Both the position numbers and the translations under genes were made by a program. A stretch of 64,000 nt of DNA from Pantoea alfalfae (lineage in GTDB: Bacteria; Pseudomonadota; Gammaproteobacteria; Enterobacterales; Enterobacteriaceae), in contig NZ_CP082292.1 of NCBI RefSeq assembly GCF_019880205.1, forward strand, positions 2,852,001-2,916,000, written 5' to 3'. The notes under the pieces are model-generated. The model did not search any database and was not told the DNA's origin. It was given only the letters and a program-made list of their open reading frames with translations. Position 1 is the first letter of the stretch. Every line of letters begins with the position of its first letter. Of this stretch, positions 1 through 10,937 are shown one piece after another.

Positions 1-58
1 CCGCTACGCCAATCAGTAACGACAGACTCAACAGATGACGTCTGAAGTTACTAACCAT
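1..58 (-). CDS. cpoB: CpoB (YbgF), N-terminal fragment
   Basis: Only the first 19 codons lie in the window; the gene runs off the left edge. The ATG is at 58-56 and the peptide begins MVSNFRRHLLSLSLLIGVA, the start of a Sec signal peptide that closely resembles the E. coli CpoB signal. CpoB is a periplasmic coiled-coil/TPR protein that coordinates the Tol system with PBP1B during cell constriction. It starts 9 bp after the pal stop codon, so it is the last gene of the tol-pal unit. The identification rests on the signal peptide and the position only. Confidence 0.88.
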   Translation of the reverse strand, partial: MVSNFRRHLLSLSLLIGVA

Positions 59-67
59 GTGATTCTC

Positions 68-595
68 TTAGTAGACCAGTACGGCACGACGGTTTTTAGA
101 ATACGCTGCTTCGTCATGACCCAGAACGGCTGGCTTCTCTTTACCGTAAGAAACGATAGACATCTGATCAGCCGACACGCCTTTACCCTGCAGGTACATT
201 TTAACGGCGTTAGCACGACGTTCGCCCAGGGCGATGTTGTATTCCGGCGTACCGCGCTCATCCGCGTGACCTTCAATGGTCACTTTGTATGATGGGTTGC
301 TGCGCAGGAAGGTCGCGTGCTGATCCAGCATCTGTGCGTAATCAGACTGAACGTCATACTTGTCCAGGCCGAAGTACACGATGTTGTTCTGCTGCAGCTG
401 CTGCATCTGCAGACGAGCCTGCTCGTCAGAAGACATGTTGCCGCCGTTACCGTTCATGCCAGAGTTTGCACCGTAAGCGCCATCAGCGCCCATGCCAGTC
501 TGGTCATTGTTGTTGTTTTTGTGTGAGCTACAAGCCGCTACTGCCAGAACCGGCAGAGCCAGCATCAAACCCTTCAGCACTTTGTTCAGTTGCAT
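68..595 (-). CDS. pal: Peptidoglycan-associated lipoprotein Pal
   Basis: Pal is an outer-membrane lipoprotein that binds peptidoglycan and TolB and keeps the envelope layers together during division. The 175-residue product has a lipoprotein signal ending in VAAC with the lipidated Cys at residue 22. A Gly/Asn-rich linker follows (about 25-60), then an OmpA-like domain containing the [13 protein letters not shown] motif that contacts diaminopimelate. Length and sequence match the E. coli protein. It lies 51 bp downstream of tolB and 9 bp upstream of cpoB on the same strand. Confidence 0.97.
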   Translation of the reverse strand: MQLNKVLKGLMLALPVLAVAACSSHKNNNNDQTGMGADGAYGANSGMNGNGGNMSSDEQARLQMQQLQQNNIVYFGLDKYDVQSDYAQMLDQHATFLRSNPSYKVTIEGHADERGTPEYNIALGERRANAVKMYLQGKGVSADQMSIVSYGKEKPAVLGHDEAAYSKNRRAVLVY

Positions 596-646
596 TTCAA
601 AAATCCCATTATTGTTTATTGTTTGCGATGTCTGAACTGTCAGACA

Positions 647-1942
647 TTACAGATACGGCGACCAGGCAGGAAATTTGACCTGTCCATCAGTTGCCGGAAG
701 ACGCGCTTTGAAACGACCGTCGGTTGAAACCAACTGCAGCACGGAACCCATCCCCTGAGTAGAGCTATAGATTACCATTGTGCCGTTTGGTGCCAGGCTC
801 GGCGTTTCATCCAGGAACGTGTCCGTTAACGTTTGAACGGCTCCCGTTTCCAGATCCTGTTTGGCGACGTGTTGAGCACCACCGCTGGTGCTAATCATCA
901 CCATAGATTTACCATCTGTTGCGACATCCGCATCCTGGTTCTGACCACCTTCCCAGGTAATACGCTGCGGCGTGCCGCCGTTAAGGCCGACTTTATAGAT
1001 CTGAGGCGCACCCGCCTGATCCGAGGTATAAGCCAGCGTCTGGCTGTCCGGGAACCAGGTTGGTTCAGTGCTGTTATAGCGGCCATCTGTCACCTGACGC
1101 GTCTGACCTGACGCCAGATCCATCACATAGAGGTTCAGACTGCCGGTTTTAGAGAGCGCGAAAGCGAGCTTAGAGCCATCTGGCGAAAACGCCGGTGCAC
1201 CGTTATGACGTGGATAAGAGGCGACCTGACGGATAGCACCGTTAGACAGCGTCTGAACCACCAGCGCAGATTTGCCGCTTTCAAAGGTCACGTAGGCAAC
1301 TTTGCTGCCATCCGGAGACCAGGCTGGCGACATCAGTGGCTGTGGTGAACGATGTACCACAAACTGATTGTAACCATCGTAGTCAGCGACGCGCAGCTCA
1401 TACGGGAACTGACCGCCGTTGGTCTGCACGACATAGGCGATACGGGTACGGAAAGCACCTTTAATGCCGGTCAGCTTCTGGAACGTCTCATCACTGGCCG
1501 TGTGGGCAGCATAACGCAGCCACTGTTTAGTCACTTTATACGAGTTCTGTGCCAGTACGGTACCTGGCGCACCGCCGGTATCAACCAACTGGTAAGAAAC
1601 CTGATAGCTGCCATCCGGGTTAGAAGCAACCTGACCGACGACAACGGCATCAATGCCGAGCGCGCTCCAGGCGGCAGGCTGAACTTCCTGCGCGCTGGCA
1701 GGCTGCTGTGGCAGACGCGAGCGATCCAGTGGATTAAATTTGCCACTGTTGCGCAGGTCAGCCGCCACGATACCGCCGACATCTTCTGGCGCGGCACCCG
1801 CACCCGCCCATTTAAACGGCACCACACCAATCGGGCGCGCGGTGTTAACACCCTGGGTGATCTCAATTCGAACTTCTGCATGCAGCATGGCTGCCCACAG
1901 CAGGATAAAAAAGCCTAACGTAACGCGAAGAGCTTGCTTCAT
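647..1942 (-). CDS. tolB: Tol-Pal translocation protein TolB
   Basis: TolB is the periplasmic beta-propeller that links the TolQRA inner-membrane motor to Pal. The 431-residue protein begins with a Sec signal peptide (about 1-22, ending in MLHA). An N-terminal alpha/beta domain follows, then a six-bladed propeller with repeated SPDGSK motifs (for example WSPDGSK and FSPDGSK). It ends at the conserved FPAWSPYL. Length is within one residue of the E. coli protein. The 115-bp gap to tolA is the largest within the cluster and could hold an internal promoter, but I did not find a convincing one. Confidence 0.97.
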   Translation of the reverse strand: MKQALRVTLGFFILLWAAMLHAEVRIEITQGVNTARPIGVVPFKWAGAGAAPEDVGGIVAADLRNSGKFNPLDRSRLPQQPASAQEVQPAAWSALGIDAVVVGQVASNPDGSYQVSYQLVDTGGAPGTVLAQNSYKVTKQWLRYAAHTASDETFQKLTGIKGAFRTRIAYVVQTNGGQFPYELRVADYDGYNQFVVHRSPQPLMSPAWSPDGSKVAYVTFESGKSALVVQTLSNGAIRQVASYPRHNGAPAFSPDGSKLAFALSKTGSLNLYVMDLASGQTRQVTDGRYNSTEPTWFPDSQTLAYTSDQAGAPQIYKVGLNGGTPQRITWEGGQNQDADVATDGKSMVMISTSGGAQHVAKQDLETGAVQTLTDTFLDETPSLAPNGTMVIYSSTQGMGSVLQLVSTDGRFKARLPATDGQVKFPAWSPYL

Positions 1943-2057
1943 TTTATCTCCCTTATCTGAACCTCAGTCCACGATAATTGGCACTGTTCCTGGAAACCAC
2001 GAGTACAACTTAAGTACGGCAAGCTAAACATAGATCAACTTGCCGACCGTGACTGCA

Positions 2058-3383
2058 TTATTGCGGTTTAAAACGCATCGGGGCGTTTTTAAACACTTCG
2101 TAGACCGCCTGCGAAGGCGGCTTCGGAATACGTGCCTGTTTGGCGGCAGCAATCGCGGCCTGACAGAGCGCGGGATCGCCCCCCTCTGACTTAACATCAA
2201 TCAACAAGCCATCAGGCGCAAGTTTAATCCGCAAATCACAGGTTTTTCCGCGATACAGATCGGCATCGTAGAATCGGCTCTGAATCGCGCTCACAACCTG
2301 ACCCATGTAGGAGTTGATCTCCGCGCCTGATGCGCCCGCTTTCTTCTGGTTGCCCTGCCCTGCTGCGCCACCTGAGGTGCCGCTTTTCGGTGCATTTTTG
2401 CCGGAAGCGAGTCCACCCAGTAAATCATCGACATCGCTGTCGTTAGCCGCATCAGCGGCCGCTTTCGCTTTGGCATCTGCTTTGGCTTTAGCAGCGGCAT
2501 CCGCTTTTGCTTTGGCTGCCGCATCGGCTTTGGCTTTTGCCGCGGCATCGGCTTTCGCCTTGGCAGCCGCTTCTGCCTTCTCTTTTGCGGCTTCTTTGGC
2601 CGCCTCAGCTTTCTCTTTCGCGGCTTCAGCGGCCTTCTCTTTCGCCGCCTCTGCGGCTTTTTCTTTGGCTTCTGCAGCTTTCTCTTTCGCTTCTTCGGCC
2701 GCTTTGGCTTTGGCATCCGCCGCCGCTTTCACTTTGGCCTCAGCCGCCGCTTTGGCATCCGCTTCAGACTTTGCTTTGGCTTCCGCAACGGCTTTCTCTT
2801 TTGCCGCGGCCGCCGCCGCGGCTTTCGCCTGCTGATCAGCCTGCTTCTTTGCGTCGGCAGCGGCCTGCTTCGCCTGCTCGGCGGCGGCTTTTGCCTGTGC
2901 ATCCGCCTGGGCTTTCGCATCCGCTTTAGCTTTGGCTGCCGCTGCTTCAGCGGTTTTCTGCTGTTCCTGAGCCTGCTTAGCGGCCTCTTCAGCTGCTTTC
3001 TGTTGCTCAGCCTGCTGTTTAGCCTCTTCTTTCGCCGTTTCCTGCGCGGCCAGACGCTCTTTTTCCAGCGCTTTCAGACGCTGCTGTTCAGCGGCCTGTT
3101 TCTGTTGCAGCTCTTCAGCCTGCTGCTGCGCCTGCTTTTTACGCTGCTGCTCAGCCCGCTGGCTGTCACTCTGCTGGTTCTGCTGACGATTGTATTGACT
3201 TACGACGGCACCAGGATCGACCATCACTGCATCAATATCACTGCCACCACCACCCGCACTGCTGGGGTCAACATGCTCATTAAACGAGCTCCAAATCAGC
3301 AGCGCGATCAGCACGATGTGCAGAATCACCGAAATGATTATCGCGCGCTTTAACTTCTCGTTTTGCTCGGTTGCCTTCGACAC
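2058..3383 (-). CDS. tolA: Cell envelope protein TolA
   Basis: TolA spans the periplasm and transmits energy from TolQR to Pal and TolB. The 441-residue product has one N-terminal membrane helix (about 14-34). A long Ala/Lys/Glu/Gln-rich helical domain II follows (about 50-310), then a globular domain III (about 340-441) with two Cys and the end AVYEVFKNAPMRFKPQ. Domain II contains tandem units of the KAKADAAA type near residues 285-315, visible in the DNA as 24-bp repeats around 2461-2560. It is about 20 residues longer than E. coli TolA, all in domain II, as expected for a repeat that expands and contracts. Confidence 0.96.
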   Translation of the reverse strand: MSKATEQNEKLKRAIIISVILHIVLIALLIWSSFNEHVDPSSAGGGGSDIDAVMVDPGAVVSQYNRQQNQQSDSQRAEQQRKKQAQQQAEELQQKQAAEQQRLKALEKERLAAQETAKEEAKQQAEQQKAAEEAAKQAQEQQKTAEAAAAKAKADAKAQADAQAKAAAEQAKQAAADAKKQADQQAKAAAAAAAKEKAVAEAKAKSEADAKAAAEAKVKAAADAKAKAAEEAKEKAAEAKEKAAEAAKEKAAEAAKEKAEAAKEAAKEKAEAAAKAKADAAAKAKADAAAKAKADAAAKAKADAKAKAAADAANDSDVDDLLGGLASGKNAPKSGTSGGAAGQGNQKKAGASGAEINSYMGQVVSAIQSRFYDADLYRGKTCDLRIKLAPDGLLIDVKSEGGDPALCQAAIAAAKQARIPKPPSQAVYEVFKNAPMRFKPQ

Positions 3384-3410
3384 ACTCGGTTCCCAAAAAA
3401 CGGTTCGATT

Positions 3411-3839
3411 TTAAATCGGCTGCGTCATCAAACCGACAGATTTAACACCCGCCTGATGCAGCAGGTTGAGCGCTTTAATAATTTCATCGTAAGGCACCTC
3501 TTTCGCGCCCCCGATCAAAAAGACCGTCTTAGGATTTGCTTCCAGTCGACGCTGCGCTTCGCTGATGACCTGCTCAGGGGGGAGTTGGTCCATACGATCG
3601 TGATCCACGACCAGGCTGTACTGCCCCACGCCCGCTACTTCGACAATTACCGGCGGATTATCGTCGCTGGAAACCGTTTTTGAATCGGTCGCATCCGGCA
3701 GATCCACTTCCACGCTCTGGGTAATAATGGGTGCCGTCGCCATGAAGATCAGCAACAGCACCAGCAGGACGTCCAGTAGCGGAACGATGTTGATTTCCGA
3801 CTTCAGGTCGCGGCTTTTGCGACCACGTACTCTGGCCAT
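3411..3839 (-). CDS. tolR: TolR, stator/channel subunit of the Tol motor
   Basis: TolR works with TolQ as the proton-driven motor of the Tol system and is related to ExbD. Residues 17-37 form the single membrane helix, with the functionally critical Asp in PLLDVLLVLLL. The rest is periplasmic and ends GVKSVGLMTQPI. I chose the second of two adjacent ATG codons (3839, not 3842): it gives the usual 142 residues and a better 6-nt distance from the AGAGG ribosome site. The difference is one residue. Confidence 0.95.
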   Translation of the reverse strand: MARVRGRKSRDLKSEINIVPLLDVLLVLLLIFMATAPIITQSVEVDLPDATDSKTVSSDDNPPVIVEVAGVGQYSLVVDHDRMDQLPPEQVISEAQRRLEANPKTVFLIGGAKEVPYDEIIKALNLLHQAGVKSVGLMTQPI

Positions 3840-3852
3840 CATTAACCTCTAT

Positions 3853-4940
<1,088 letters not shown>

Positions 4941-5117
4941 TCTACATCCCGGCCTCGTTTTAAACGTTGCTACTATACGCAAGAGAATTGGGGTTGGGAA
5001 TGGGTCGCCAGAGCCAGGCGAAAATAATTATCGCTCCGTAACAAACGGAACGATTTCAGAGAGATTTATTGACCCGGCGCTGACAAATATTCACTGACAG
5101 CGCGGGTGAGGCGGGGA

Positions 5118-5411
5118 TTAAAGGTAAAAACGGTAAAGCGCAATCAATAACACCAGCAGAGCCGGTAACGGCGTAAACAGCGCCTGCCATCGGGTTTTCC
5201 GTGGCCGGAAACCCACACCGTGAATTACGCCGCAGCAGACCGCCCAGATCAGCACCAGCCCCTGCAGAGCAGGAAGCTGGCCCGCCTGATTAGCAAAACG
5301 GGTCGGATCCCACATCACGCCGCCCGCCGTCAGCAGCGCCAGCAGCAGTGAAAGGGCCCGTAACGGGCCCTTATCCATCAGATCATAGAGCATCCGAATT
5401 GGCGTGCGCAT
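5118..5411 (-). CDS. ybgE: Cyd operon protein YbgE
   Basis: A 97-residue membrane protein with about three predicted helices (roughly 18-36, 48-66 and 78-95), the same length as E. coli YbgE. It is the last gene of the cydAB-cydX operon and its ATG overlaps the cydX stop in a TGATG junction. Its role in bd oxidase function is unclear in the literature I know. The identification rests on size, hydrophobicity pattern, the start MRTPIRMLYDLMDKGPLRALS and position. Confidence 0.92.
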   Translation of the reverse strand: MRTPIRMLYDLMDKGPLRALSLLLALLTAGGVMWDPTRFANQAGQLPALQGLVLIWAVCCGVIHGVGFRPRKTRWQALFTPLPALLVLLIALYRFYL

Positions 5412-5515
5412 CAGTGAGTCTCATCCTGCGCTTCAACGTGTTCAATCGCCAGAGCGGTCACGATACCAAAGGCACAGGCCAGCAACGTGCCGAGAATCCA
5501 GGCAAAATACCACAT
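5411..5515 (-). CDS. cydX: CydX, small subunit of cytochrome bd-I oxidase
   Basis: A 34-codon gene starting at ATG 5515 with a strong AGGAG ribosome site 7 nt upstream and ending in TGA at 5411. The peptide begins MWYFAWILGTLLACAFGIV and ends in an acidic tail (EAQDETH). This is one membrane helix, and it closely matches E. coli CydX (YbgT). CydX stabilises the haem d/b595 centre of the CydAB oxidase. It lies 15 bp after cydB and overlaps ybgE by one base. Genes this small are easily lost in automatic annotation. Confidence 0.95.
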   Translation of the reverse strand: MWYFAWILGTLLACAFGIVTALAIEHVEAQDETH

Positions 5516-5530
5516 GCGACATCTCCTTTA

Positions 5531-6670
5531 TTAATAGAGTGAGTGACTGTTGCTTTCAATCTGCTCTTTGGTAATACGGCCAAACATCTTCCAGTAGCAC
5601 CAGGTGGTGTAAATCAGAATGATTGGGACAAAGATAGCGGCGGCCACGGTCATGGTTTGCAGCGTCAGCAGACTGGACGTTGCGTCCCACATTGTCAGGC
5701 TGGTCCCCGGCACGGTGCTGGATGGCATAATGAACGGAAACATCGCAATGCCGGCGGTCATGATGACGCAGGCCAGGGTCAGTGAGGAGAACAGGAACGC
5801 CCAGGCGCCCTTCTCAACCCGCGAGCAGAGTACGGTAAGCAGCGGCAGCACTGAACCGAGCAGCGGGAACAGCCACAGTACAGGATGGTTCTGGAAGTTG
5901 ACCATCCAGGCACCCGCTTCGCGTACGACAGTTTTTCCCAGTGGATTCGAGGCGGCGAAGTGATCCACTGTGCTGGTCACCACATAACCATCGATACCGT
6001 ATTTCACCCAGACACCCGCCAGGATGAAGCAGACCATCATCACCAGCGCGGCAAGTTGTGCAGCGGTACGCGAACGCAGATGCAGTTCGCCAGTAGTGCG
6101 CATCTGCAGGTAGGTTGCGCCCTGCGCCAGAATCATCGCCACACTGACCACACCCGCCAGCAGGCCAAACGGATTCAGCAGCTGGAAGAAGTTGCCGGTA
6201 TAGAACAGGCGCAGATACGCATCGGCATGGAATGGCACGCCCTGTAACAGGTTGCCAAAAGCCACGCCAATCACCAGCGGCGGCACGAAGCTGCCAATAA
6301 AAATGCCCCAGTCCCAGGCACCGCGCCAGCGGTTATCTTCAATCTTCGAGCGGTAATCGAAACCGACCGGACGGAAGAACAGCGACGCGAGCACCAGAAT
6401 CATCGCCACATAGAAGCCGGAGAAGGCTGCCGCGTAAACCATCGGCCAGGCAGCAAATAGCGCGCCACCCGCGGTGATCAGCCAGACCTGGTTACCGTCC
6501 CAGTGCGGAGCGATACTGTTAATCATGATGCGACGTTCAGTATCAGTGCGGCCCAGCATGCGCGTCAGCATCCCGACGCCCATATCAAAACCATCTGCGA
6601 CAGCAAAGCCAATCAGCAGCACGCCGATCAGCAGCCACCAGACAAAGCGCAGAACTTCATAATCAAACAT
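5531..6670 (-). CDS. cydB: Cytochrome bd-I ubiquinol oxidase subunit II
   Basis: CydB is the structural, haem-free partner of CydA in the high-affinity bd oxidase that reduces oxygen with electrons from quinol. The 379-residue protein has eight to nine membrane helices, starts MFDYEVLRFVWWLLIGVLLIGFAV, and has the family motif DGFDMGVGML near residue 28. Its length equals that of E. coli CydB. It lies 11 bp downstream of cydA and 15 bp upstream of cydX. Confidence 0.97.
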   Translation of the reverse strand: MFDYEVLRFVWWLLIGVLLIGFAVADGFDMGVGMLTRMLGRTDTERRIMINSIAPHWDGNQVWLITAGGALFAAWPMVYAAAFSGFYVAMILVLASLFFRPVGFDYRSKIEDNRWRGAWDWGIFIGSFVPPLVIGVAFGNLLQGVPFHADAYLRLFYTGNFFQLLNPFGLLAGVVSVAMILAQGATYLQMRTTGELHLRSRTAAQLAALVMMVCFILAGVWVKYGIDGYVVTSTVDHFAASNPLGKTVVREAGAWMVNFQNHPVLWLFPLLGSVLPLLTVLCSRVEKGAWAFLFSSLTLACVIMTAGIAMFPFIMPSSTVPGTSLTMWDATSSLLTLQTMTVAAAIFVPIILIYTTWCYWKMFGRITKEQIESNSHSLY

Positions 6671-6681
6671 GGTCGCTCTCC

Positions 6682-8253
6682 TTATCCCTGAACCGGCTGA
6701 GTGGTTGCCGTGATCTGCTCATGATGATAACGCCCGGTTTTCAGGCTGCTCGGCCCAAGGCGGGCGAATTTGAACATCAGGTACATCTCTGCCACCAGGA
6801 ACAGCGTGTAGAGTCCGCAGATCAGGATCATCGAGAACAGCAGATCGCCAACAGTCAGCGAGGAGTTGGCCACTGCTGTCGGCAGGATTTCACCGATAGC
6901 CCAGGGCTGACGACCATACTCCGCCACGAACCAGCCTGATTCGACAGCAATCCAGGGTAAGGGAATACCAAACAGCGCCGCTTTCAGTAACCAGCGGTTT
7001 TTGCCGACGCGATTGCGTATTACGCTCCAGAAGGAGAGCGCGATGATACCCAACAGCAGTACGCCACACAGCACCATGATGCGGAAGGCGAAGTAGAGCG
7101 GCGCCACACGTGGGATAGAGTCCTGCGTCGCCTGTTTGATCTGTGCTTCGGTCGCATCCGCTACGTTGTCGGTATAGCGCTTCAGCAGCAGACCATAACC
7201 GAGATCCTGCTTGTGGCTGTTGAACGCGTCACGTACTGCGGGATCCTGACTGCCGCTGCGCAGTTCATTCAGCAGGGTGTAGGCTTTCATGCCATTACGG
7301 ATACGCACTTCATGCTGAGCCATCAGATCTTTCAGACCGGTGACCGGCTTATCGATGGACCGGGTCGCGATAAGGCCCAGCAGCCACGGGATCTGCACGG
7401 CATACCGGTTCTCCTGCGTTGCCTGATCGGGCAGGCCAAACAGCGTAAATGACGCCGGGGCTGGCTGGGTTTCCCACTCCGCTTCGATAGCGGCCAGCTT
7501 GGTTTTCTGCACGTCGCCCATTTCGTAGCCTGACTCATCGCCCAGCAGAATCACGGAGAGCACCGCCGCCATACCAAAACTGGCCGCGATAGCGAACGAG
7601 CGTTTAGCAAAAGCAATGTCACGCCCTTTCAGCATGTACCACGCGCTGATACCCAGAATGAACATCGCGCCGGTGGTGTAACCGGCCGCAACGGTGTGAA
7701 CAAATTTAACCTGCGCCACCGGGTTCAGTACCAGCTCAGAGAAGCTGACCATTTCCATGCGCATGGTTTCGAAGTTGAATTCCGAGGCGATGGGATTCTG
7801 CATCCAGCCGTTGGCAACCAGAATCCACAGCGCAGACATATTCGAGCCCAGCGCCACCAGCCAGGTCACCGCCATGTGCTGCACTTTACCCAGCCGATCC
7901 CAGCCAAAAAAGAACAGGCCGACAAAGGTCGATTCCAGGAAGAACGCCATCAGACCTTCAATGGCGAGCGGCGCACCGAAGATATCGCCGACGTAGTGAG
8001 AGTAATATGACCAGTTTGTCCCGAACTGAAATTCCATGGTCAGGCCTGTGGCGACACCCAGCGCAAAGTTAATACCAAATAACTTGCCCCAGAACTTCGT
8101 CATATCTTTATAAATTTGTTTGCCGCTCAGGACATAAACCGTCTCCATGATCGCCAGCAAAAACGCCATACCCAGCGTTAAAGGGACGAACAGAAAATGG
8201 TACATCGCTGTTAAGGCAAACTGTAACCGCGACAGTTCGACGATATCTAACAT
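6682..8253 (-). CDS. cydA: Cytochrome bd-I ubiquinol oxidase subunit I
   Basis: CydA carries haems b558, b595 and d and the quinol site. His19 (in [12 protein letters not shown]) is the conserved haem ligand. The [11 protein letters not shown] region and the later [13 protein letters not shown] motif, which belongs to the quinol-oxidase core, are also present. The protein has 523 residues and about nine helices, matching E. coli (522). It is the promoter-proximal gene of cydAB-cydX-ybgE. The preceding 575 bp hold candidate ArcA and FNR sites, consistent with oxygen control. Confidence 0.97.
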   Translation of the reverse strand: MLDIVELSRLQFALTAMYHFLFVPLTLGMAFLLAIMETVYVLSGKQIYKDMTKFWGKLFGINFALGVATGLTMEFQFGTNWSYYSHYVGDIFGAPLAIEGLMAFFLESTFVGLFFFGWDRLGKVQHMAVTWLVALGSNMSALWILVANGWMQNPIASEFNFETMRMEMVSFSELVLNPVAQVKFVHTVAAGYTTGAMFILGISAWYMLKGRDIAFAKRSFAIAASFGMAAVLSVILLGDESGYEMGDVQKTKLAAIEAEWETQPAPASFTLFGLPDQATQENRYAVQIPWLLGLIATRSIDKPVTGLKDLMAQHEVRIRNGMKAYTLLNELRSGSQDPAVRDAFNSHKQDLGYGLLLKRYTDNVADATEAQIKQATQDSIPRVAPLYFAFRIMVLCGVLLLGIIALSFWSVIRNRVGKNRWLLKAALFGIPLPWIAVESGWFVAEYGRQPWAIGEILPTAVANSSLTVGDLLFSMILICGLYTLFLVAEMYLMFKFARLGPSSLKTGRYHHEQITATTQPVQG

Positions 8254-8789
8254 AAGGACTCCTTGCTCCTCGCTTTGTCTCTGTCACGCGCGCGATCAGA
8301 ACGAACGTAATCAGAGTCAGGAACGGCTGTTTATTGATTCCAGTTTTTTATTACCAGCAGAACAGATCTGTGAGCTGCCCGAACAGGCGAGTAGCGAATG
8401 AAGCAGCTCTGAAAATTGTCAATCCGCGCTTTCATTAACGCGTGCTTTAACAGGAGGAAAGCGGGTGTCATCCCGGGTTGAGCAGACGTTTGAAAATTTG
8501 TGTAAAAGGCTGGATTGATGCAGCGCAATTTACGCTCTTAGCGTTGCGCTTTGCCAGCGATATAGTTGGATTTAAATCGTGATTAATTGATCTGGATTAA
8601 CGCAATAAGTTTCCAGATAAAGTCAGGTGGGTTTCTTGTTAATGAGATGTCATTAATGAAATAAGGCGGGGAAAAAATAGTTTACCTTTGATACTTTTTT
8701 TTAACGCAACCAATACCTGAATGGTTATCTGACTCTGCCCTCTTCTTTTTAATTGTCTGAGTTAAGACTGTGCGTTACCGGCATAAAAA
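8254..8789 (-). promoter_or_regulatory. cydA upstream region with candidate FNR and ArcA sites
   Basis: This gap of more than 500 bp has no supported gene. On the minus strand I see a -10-like TATATC at 8564-8559 with no good -35. An FNR-like site (TTGAT-4-ATTAA as read on the plus strand, 9 of 10 matches) lies at 8587-8600, centred about 41.5 bp upstream of the start point this -10 implies. Further upstream, 8638-8657 holds two AT-rich repeats (GTTAATGAGA and TGTCATTAAT) about 11 bp apart, the spacing typical of ArcA. The leader before cydA would be about 300 nt. The sites are read by eye and not scored. Confidence 0.4.
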
Positions 8790-8809
8790 AAGCCACCCGG
8801 AGGTGGCTT
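8783..8809 (-). terminator. Intrinsic terminator of the sdh-suc operon
   Basis: On the minus strand an AAGCCACC / GGTGGCTT stem with a 4-nt loop is followed by a run of seven T. It lies about 20 bp after the sucD stop. In E. coli the 3' end of this transcript yields the small RNA SdhX. A comparable RNA could be released here, but I cannot recognise its sequence. Confidence 0.85.
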
Positions 8810-8828
8810 AGTCTCAGATGACGCCGAC

Positions 8829-9704
8829 TTAATTTGCCGGTAATACGGCTTTAACCGCGTCACCGATGTCAGCCAGGCTGCGAACGGTCTTCACACCTGC
8901 GGCTTCCAGCGCAGCAAATTTCTCATCTGCTGTACCTTTACCACCGGCAATGATGGCGCCAGCATGGCCCATGCGCTTGCCTTTCGGCGCGGTTACGCCA
9001 GCAATGTAGCCCACAACCGGTTTGGTCACGTGCTCTTTGATGAAGGCGGCGGCTTCTTCTTCTGCGCTACCACCGATTTCACCAATCATCACGATCGCTT
9101 CAGTCTGTGGATCGTCCTGGAACATTTTCAGGATGTCGATGAAGTTAGAGCCAGGGATCGGGTCACCACCGATGCCGACGCAGGTTGACTGGCCGTAGCC
9201 GATGTCAGTGGTCTGCTTAACCGCTTCATAGGTCAGGGTGCCTGAACGGGAAACGATACCGACGCGGCCCGGCTGATGAATGTGGCCCGGCATGATGCCG
9301 ATCTTACATTCGCCTGGGGTGATCACGCCCGGGCAGTTTGGACCGATCATCCGCACGCCCGCTTCATCCAGCTTCACTTTCACAGTCAGCATATCCAGGG
9401 TCGGGATACCTTCGGTGATGGTGATGATCAGTTTGATACCTGCTTCAATCGCTTCCAGGATGCCATCTTTACAGAAAGGCGCCGGAACGTAGATCACGGT
9501 GGCGGTTGCGCCGGTCGCTTCTACCGCTTCGCGTACGGTGTTGAACACCGGCAGGCCAAGGTGAGTCGTGCCGCCTTTGCCTGGCGTTACGCCGCCAACC
9601 AGCTGGGTGCCGTATGCCAGCGCCTGCTCAGAATGGAAAGTCCCCTGGCCACCGGTGAAACCCTGGCAAATGACTTTGGTGTTTTTGTCGATCAGAATGG
9701 ACAT
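8829..9704 (-). CDS. sucD: Succinyl-CoA synthetase alpha subunit
   Basis: SucD forms the succinyl-CoA synthetase heterotetramer with SucC and makes ATP from succinyl-CoA. The N-terminal CoA-binding domain ([16 protein letters not shown], about 16-31) and the phosphohistidine motif GHAGAI near residue 247 are present. At 291 residues it is slightly longer than E. coli SucD (289). Its ATG overlaps the sucC stop in TAATG, so translation is coupled. Confidence 0.97.
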   Translation of the reverse strand: MSILIDKNTKVICQGFTGGQGTFHSEQALAYGTQLVGGVTPGKGGTTHLGLPVFNTVREAVEATGATATVIYVPAPFCKDGILEAIEAGIKLIITITEGIPTLDMLTVKVKLDEAGVRMIGPNCPGVITPGECKIGIMPGHIHQPGRVGIVSRSGTLTYEAVKQTTDIGYGQSTCVGIGGDPIPGSNFIDILKMFQDDPQTEAIVMIGEIGGSAEEEAAAFIKEHVTKPVVGYIAGVTAPKGKRMGHAGAIIAGGKGTADEKFAALEAAGVKTVRSLADIGDAVKAVLPAN

Positions 9705-10870
9705 TATTTACCCTCCGCGGCAGCAACAACACGCTGTGCGGCGTCTGTCAGGCTGGTTGCTGCAATGATGTTCAGACCGCTGTCCGCCAGTTTCTGTGCG
9801 CCCAGCTCGGCGTTGTTACCTTCCAGACGTACCACCACTGGCACGTTCACACCCACTTCAGCGACTGCGCCAATGATGCCATCGGCAATCAGATCACAGC
9901 GTACGATACCGCCGAAGATGTTAACGAAGACGGCTTTAACCGCATCGTCAGACAGGATGATTTTGAAGGCTTCGGTCACGCGCTCTTTCGTTGCGCCACC
10001 GCCGACATCAAGAAAGTTGGCTGGCTGACCGCCATGGTGCTTAACGATGTCCATGGTGCCCATCGCCAGACCTGCGCCGTTAACCATACAACCGATGTTG
10101 CCTTCCAGCGCAACATAGTTCAGTTCCCACTGTGTCGCATGCGCTTCACGTGGATCTTCCTGGCTTGGATCGCGCATTTCGCGCAGCTCTGGCTGACGGA
10201 ACAGGGCATTGCCATCGGCACCCAGTTTGCCATCCAGGCAGATCAGATCGCCCTGTTTAGTGATGACCAGCGGGTTGATCTCAACCATCGCCAGATCGCG
10301 CTCCAGGAACAGGGTCGCCAGACCCATGAAGATCTTGGTGAACTGTCCTACCAGCTTGCCGGTCAGGCCAAGTTTGAACGCCAGCTCACGGCCCTGATAA
10401 GGCTGCGGGCCGGTCAGGGGATCCAGCGCCATTTTGTGGATCAGGTGCGGGGTCTCTTCCGCCACTTTTTCGATTTCCACGCCGCCTTCGGTAGAGGCCA
10501 TGAAAATCACGCGACGCGTTGCGCGATCGACCACCGCGCCCAGGTAGAGCTCCTGATCGATGTCGGTTGCCGCTTCAACCAGAATCTGGTTTACCGGCTG
10601 GCCGTTTGCGTCTGTCTGATAGGTCACCAGACGTTTGCCCAGCCAGTTTTCAGCAAATGCGCGAATCTCTTCTTTGCTGTTAACCACTTTCACACCGCCC
10701 GCTTTACCGCGGCCACCGGCATGAACCTGACATTTAACTACCCACGGGCCTGCGCCAATTTTAGAGGCTGCTTCTTCCGCTTCACGTGGTGTAGTACAGG
10801 CGTAACCCGTTGGTGCCGGCATGCCATACCGTGCAAACAGTTGTTTCGCCTGGTATTCGTGTAAGTTCAT
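9704..10870 (-). CDS. sucC: Succinyl-CoA synthetase beta subunit
   Basis: SucC carries the ATP-grasp nucleotide site and the succinate site of succinyl-CoA synthetase. The protein has 388 residues, as in E. coli, and begins [20 protein letters not shown]. The ATP-grasp region [17 protein letters not shown] (about 43-59) and the C-terminal [16 protein letters not shown] are intact. It follows sucB after 67 bp, a gap that contains a perfect GC-rich hairpin. Confidence 0.97.
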   Translation of the reverse strand: MNLHEYQAKQLFARYGMPAPTGYACTTPREAEEAASKIGAGPWVVKCQVHAGGRGKAGGVKVVNSKEEIRAFAENWLGKRLVTYQTDANGQPVNQILVEAATDIDQELYLGAVVDRATRRVIFMASTEGGVEIEKVAEETPHLIHKMALDPLTGPQPYQGRELAFKLGLTGKLVGQFTKIFMGLATLFLERDLAMVEINPLVITKQGDLICLDGKLGADGNALFRQPELREMRDPSQEDPREAHATQWELNYVALEGNIGCMVNGAGLAMGTMDIVKHHGGQPANFLDVGGGATKERVTEAFKIILSDDAVKAVFVNIFGGIVRCDLIADGIIGAVAEVGVNVPVVVRLEGNNAELGAQKLADSGLNIIAATSLTDAAQRVVAAAEGK

Positions 10871-10910
10871 GATGTTCTATCCATTCAGGTCTGAAAAGAG
10901 TATTGAGGTT

Positions 10911-10929
10911 GGGCGCGCGAGGCGCGCCC
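10911..10929. repeat. Perfect hairpin in the sucB-sucC gap
   Basis: GGGCGCGC and GCGCGCCC flank a 3-nt loop: an 8-bp perfect stem with no T run on either side. It lies a few bases after the sucB stop in the middle of the operon. It is more likely an mRNA-stability or processing structure than a terminator. Confidence 0.6.
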
Positions 10930-10937
10930 GGTGAAAA

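Noticed and set aside
28..678. Small plus-strand frames opposite cpoB and pal.
   Set aside because: They are antisense shadows of conserved genes, with no ribosome site or conserved product.
2461..2560. 24-bp tandem repeats considered as a regulatory or phase-variable locus.
   Set aside because: The unit is a multiple of three inside tolA, so changes in copy number only lengthen the helical domain and do not switch the gene off.
2291..2929. Long open frames on both strands within tolA, rich in Pro/Arg/Lys or Leu/Ala/Ser.
   Set aside because: They are produced by the low-complexity Ala/Lys repeat DNA of TolA domain II read in other frames.
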